A DNA stretch of 64,000 nucleotides from Martinezella miluonensis. Its GTDB lineage: Bacteria > Pseudomonadota > Alphaproteobacteria > Rhizobiales > Rhizobiaceae. Numbering within the stretch: position 1 is the stretch's first letter; each line of letters starts with the position of its first letter. A program made the position numbers and the translations under genes. The notes beneath the pieces are model-generated. The model was given only the letters and a program-made list of their open reading frames with translations, searched no databases and was not told where the DNA came from. Positions 61,241 through 64,000 of this stretch are shown here, one piece after another. Location of the stretch: positions 62,001 through 126,000 of the forward strand of contig NZ_FMAH01000012.1 of assembly GCF_900094545.1 (NCBI RefSeq), given 5' to 3'.

Positions 61241-62416
61241 GTGGATGCCGTGACATTGGAAGAAGTTGACCGTCAAATCCGCAACGGATTTCGGTTCCTT
61301 CGTTTCAAGCCGGCGATCGAGAAGCTCTTCCTGCAGGACTATGCGGCAAACCGGGTGAGACTGGCGCCGATATGGGCGGTGGTCGGCACGCTGATCTACG
61401 ATCTCGTCTATTTTGGCGACCGGACGATGATGGCGGATGTCTTTTCTCAGCTCGTGCTCGTACGATTCGGAATTTTCACGCCTTTTGCGCTATTCAGCGT
61501 CATAGCTCTCAGACGTTGGCGGAGTGCGCTGAATTACGATCTTCTCGCAATCTGCGTGGCTGTGCTAGGTGTCTCCCTGCCCATGTCGGTCGCCATGCAC
61601 AGCGGCAGCCCATATCTGTTCGTCTACCAGAACGGCAATGTCGCGGCCTTTCTGTTCTTCGTCATCGCGCTCAGCCCTCGCTTCGCAACGATTCTCATCG
61701 GTCTCGTCCTGATGTGCGCCGTGCAGTTCACGACCACGAAGCTCAGCGGCGCCTTCGACGATATCGTCTATACCGGCATCATCACCTTCTATGTCACGCT
61801 CACGATCTTTCTGGTCCTGAGCGCCTACTTTACCGAGCATAAGGACCGACTGAACTTCCTCAATCAGCTTCGTGGCACCCTGCTGCACACCCAGCTGGAG
61901 CAAAAGTCGGAACGGGACGAGCTTACTGGCCTCTTCAATCGCCACTCCCTCGACCGCGTGCGCTCGTCGATCTGGCGTGCGAATGGCGAAGTTGCGTCGG
62001 TTGCCGTCATCATGCTCGATATCGACAGATTCAAACTGTTCAACGATGTCCATGGGCATGTCGAGGGCGACGAATGCATTCGCGCCGTTTGCCAGTGCAT
62101 CTCCCGGGAGATCGGAGCCAATGGGACATCCTTCCGCTTTGGCGGTGAGGAAATCCTAGTCTTGCTGCCCGATACCAATTGCGAGGTAGCTTTCGCCATC
62201 GCCGAGAGAACGCGGCGCTCCATCGAAGCCCTCGGAATTCGCCATCGCGGGCTCGACGGTCATGTCACGGCCAGCCTTGGCGTAACATGCGGCAAGCCCT
62301 CGCAAGCGTCGCTCGAGGATCTCCTGAAGACCGCCGACGCCGCGCTTTACGAGGCGAAACGGGTCGGACGAAACACCGTGACCGTGGGTCGCGCCGCCAT
62401 GAGACAGCTGCAATAG
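61241..62416 (+). CDS. Membrane diguanylate cyclase (GGDEF domain)
   Basis: A 391-residue protein. Hydrophobic segments from about residue 42 to 200 form a membrane sensor with around six helices, followed by a short coiled linker and a C-terminal GGDEF domain: RDELTGLFNRHSLD, VIMLDIDRFKLFNDVHGHVEGDE and the active-site loop FRFGGEEILVLL (GGEEI, a functional variant). It would make cyclic di-GMP. The start is set at GTG 61241 with GGAG eight bases upstream; the frame is open to 61115. Stand-alone gene. Confidence 0.9.
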   Translation: MDAVTLEEVDRQIRNGFRFLRFKPAIEKLFLQDYAANRVRLAPIWAVVGTLIYDLVYFGDRTMMADVFSQLVLVRFGIFTPFALFSVIALRRWRSALNYDLLAICVAVLGVSLPMSVAMHSGSPYLFVYQNGNVAAFLFFVIALSPRFATILIGLVLMCAVQFTTTKLSGAFDDIVYTGIITFYVTLTIFLVLSAYFTEHKDRLNFLNQLRGTLLHTQLEQKSERDELTGLFNRHSLDRVRSSIWRANGEVASVAVIMLDIDRFKLFNDVHGHVEGDECIRAVCQCISREIGANGTSFRFGGEEILVLLPDTNCEVAFAIAERTRRSIEALGIRHRGLDGHVTASLGVTCGKPSQASLEDLLKTADAALYEAKRVGRNTVTVGRAAMRQLQ

Positions 62417-62502
62417 CGAAGCCGGAATGCCAGGGTAGCATAGGGTTTCAGCGGACTGCCGCCATTCGCGAACGTGTCCTGCAAAAATCTGCAAAATTGC
62501 TC

Positions 62503-62533
62503 TTGTCCCTCTAGTGGCTAGAGGATGTAGCAA
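62503..62533 (+). promoter_or_regulatory. MerR-type promoter/operator of the P-type ATPase
   Basis: TTGTCC (62503-62508), a 19-base spacer, then TAGCAA (62528-62533). The spacer carries the perfect dyad CCTCTAG-TGG-CTAGAGG (62508-62524). An over-long spacer with a central dyad is the signature of promoters controlled by MerR-family metal sensors (ZntR, CadR, CueR, HmrR). The regulator gene itself is not in the window. Confidence 0.85.
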
Positions 62534-62534
62534 T

Positions 62535-62558
62535 GGTTCCGACATCGAAATCGGAACC
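62535..62558 (+). repeat. Hairpin in the leader of the P-type ATPase gene
   Basis: GGTTCCGA / TCGGAACC with an 8-base loop, immediately downstream of the MerR-type promoter and ending five bases before the ATG. It covers the expected ribosome-site region, so it may limit translation. Confidence 0.6.
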
Positions 62559-62563
62559 TGAAT

Positions 62564-64000
62564 ATGACTTCGACAACACAACAGAGCCGCTATCGCGTGG
62601 AGGGCATGGACTGCGCTTCCTGCGCCTCGAAAATCGACACAGCCGTTCGCCGCCTGCAGGGGGTCGAAGACGTCTCCGTCTCGGTCACCGCAGGCACGAT
62701 GACGGTCAAGCACCAGGGCGACGCCACCCTCGCCCCAGCCATCGCCAAGCGCGTTACAGGATTGGGCTATAAGGTCATTCCGCTTCCGCAAAGCAGCGCA
62801 CCAGTGGCGAAGGTGGAAGACGAAAGCCACGCCTGCGGCTGCGGCCATGACCATCATAGTCATCACGACCATTCGTCGCATGACCATGACCACGAAGGGC
62901 ACGACCATAGTCACGGGCACAACCATGATCATGGACCCGGCGGTCATCGACACGATCATGCAGGGCATAGCCACAAGGCGCAGGACGAAGCCGTCGCCGG
63001 CCTCCACGGTCATGACCACGGGCCGACCACCGGACCATGGTGGAAATCGGCCAAGGGCCGGCTGACCATCGCCAGTGGCGTGGCCGTTGCAGCGGCCTGG
63101 GCCATCGGCAAGATGGTCCCCGAGCTGGATGCCTGGATCTTCACCGCCGCCATGCTGGTCGGCCTCGTTCCGATTGCCCGGCGCGCATTCATGGCCGCGA
63201 TAGCCGGAACGCCGTTCTCCATCGAAATGCTGATGACGATAGCGGCAGTCGGTGCGGTTATCATCGGCGCCAGCGAGGAGGCCGCAGCCGTCGTCTTTCT
63301 GTTCCTGATCGGCGAACTGCTGGAAGGTGTCGCAGCGAGCAAGGCGCGGGCCAGCATTCAATCGCTGACCGACCTGCTTCCCAAGACCGCCCTTGTTGAG
63401 CAAAACGGCAAGATCAGCGAAGTGCAGGCGGAAAGCCTGCCGGTCGGCGCCATCATTCTGGTGCGTCCCGGTGATCGAATCTCTGCCGATGGCGTGATCG
63501 TGTCCGGCGAAAGCGCGATCGATGAAGCACCCGTCACCGGTGAGAGCACACCCGTTCGCAAGGGGGCCGACTCTGTCGTCTTTGCAGGCACCGTCAACGG
63601 CGATGCGGTGCTACGCGTCCGCGTCACGGCCGCCGCCGCCGACAATACCATCGCGCGCGTCGTCAAGCTGGTGGAGGAGGCACAGGAATCGAAAGCGCCG
63701 ACCGAACGCTTCATCGACCGCTTCTCGCGTTACTACACGCCTGGCGTCGTGGTTGTTGGCGCGCTCGTCGCCATCCTTCCTCCCTTGCTTCTGGGCGGCG
63801 CCTGGGGCGAATGGGTCTATAAGGGTCTGGCGATCCTGCTGATCGGCTGCCCCTGCGCCCTGGTGATCTCGACGCCGGCGGCAATCGCAGCCTCGCTGTC
63901 TTCGGGCGCCAGACGCGGCCTGCTCCTCAAGGGTGGAGCCGTGCTGGAGAACATCGGGAAGGTGACAGCTGTCGCCTTCGACAAGACGGGCACGCTGACG
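62564..64000 (+). CDS. Heavy-metal P1B-type ATPase, N-terminal part (cut by window edge)
   Basis: At least 479 residues of a metal-exporting ATPase of the Zn/Cd/Pb (ZntA/CadA) type. The order is an N-terminal metal-binding domain with GMDCASCASK (about 14-23), a long His/Asp-rich linker (about residues 90-145, more than 20 histidines), transmembrane helices, the actuator TGES loop, the transmembrane metal site CPCALV (about residue 430) and the phosphorylation motif DKTGTLT at the window end. Its promoter is of the MerR type. The gene continues beyond the window. Confidence 0.95.
   Translation, partial: MTSTTQQSRYRVEGMDCASCASKIDTAVRRLQGVEDVSVSVTAGTMTVKHQGDATLAPAIAKRVTGLGYKVIPLPQSSAPVAKVEDESHACGCGHDHHSHHDHSSHDHDHEGHDHSHGHNHDHGPGGHRHDHAGHSHKAQDEAVAGLHGHDHGPTTGPWWKSAKGRLTIASGVAVAAAWAIGKMVPELDAWIFTAAMLVGLVPIARRAFMAAIAGTPFSIEMLMTIAAVGAVIIGASEEAAAVVFLFLIGELLEGVAASKARASIQSLTDLLPKTALVEQNGKISEVQAESLPVGAIILVRPGDRISADGVIVSGESAIDEAPVTGESTPVRKGADSVVFAGTVNGDAVLRVRVTAAAADNTIARVVKLVEEAQESKAPTERFIDRFSRYYTPGVVVVGALVAILPPLLLGGAWGEWVYKGLAILLIGCPCALVISTPAAIAASLSSGARRGLLLKGGAVLENIGKVTAVAFDKTGTLT

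Noticed and set aside
1-64000. CRISPR arrays, tRNA or rRNA genes, transposases and phage integrases
   Set aside because: None was seen on either strand: no regularly spaced repeats, no cloverleaf-like sequence with a conserved T-loop, and no transposase or integrase motif in any frame.

Overview
The window looks like chromosome or large-replicon DNA of a fast-growing rhizobium (Rhizobium/Agrobacterium group, Alphaproteobacteria). The signs are the high-GC coding style, the rhizobial dctA / dctBD arrangement, DUF1127 mini-proteins, two copies of a RIME-like palindromic element, and an array of anti-Shine-Dalgarno hairpins of the 'cuckoo' sRNA type. No tRNA, rRNA, CRISPR array, insertion sequence or phage module was seen. 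Both ends cut through genes: a membrane protein on the left and a metal P-type ATPase on the right.

Layout. 0-9 kb: mixed small genes, a frameshifted GNAT acetyltransferase, a translationally coupled pair of alpha/beta hydrolases, a DUF763 protein, and an aminotransferase divergent from a DauR/YheO-type regulator. 9.1-15.3 kb: a GntR regulator, a Cys/Met-type PLP enzyme and a complete CUT1 ABC importer in one operon-like block. 15.4-24.5 kb: a YukJ-like protein, an M24 peptidase, a DUF1127 protein, an AraC regulator with a Cys-rich mini-protein, a Spy/CpxP-like protein, a hairpin-rich intergenic region, a two-component system, a small Xre protein and a Nudix hydrolase. 24.8-29.6 kb: C4-dicarboxylate uptake, with dctA carrying a -24/-12 promoter and diverging from dctBD. 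29.7-31.2 kb: a YghU-type glutathione transferase and the DUF1127 plus cuckoo-hairpin array. 31.4-34.6 kb: TPP riboswitch, thiM-thiE-thiD and an SDR gene. 34.6-40.7 kb: uppP, regulators, a DMT exporter, a cupin and a LysR remnant. 40.7-47.4 kb: a polyol/pentose-type operon (AraC regulator, CUT2-like ABC importer, SDR dehydrogenase, FGGY kinase). 47.8-50.2 kb: small membrane proteins and a MocR-type regulator. 50.4-56.9 kb: cydDCABX for cytochrome bd oxidase, including a 41-residue cydX. 57.5-64 kb: a universal stress protein, an ArsB-like transporter, a TetR/alcohol dehydrogenase pair, a GGDEF protein, and a P-type metal ATPase behind a MerR-type promoter.

Themes. The window is mainly accessory metabolism and regulation: solute uptake linked to dedicated regulators, thiamin salvage under riboswitch control, a high-affinity terminal oxidase, and stress or metal functions. 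The most interesting element is at 30.70-31.21 kb: a DUF1127 gene followed on the same strand by five hairpins, each presenting CCTCCTCCC (the anti-Shine-Dalgarno sequence) in or beside its loop, with two terminator T-runs.
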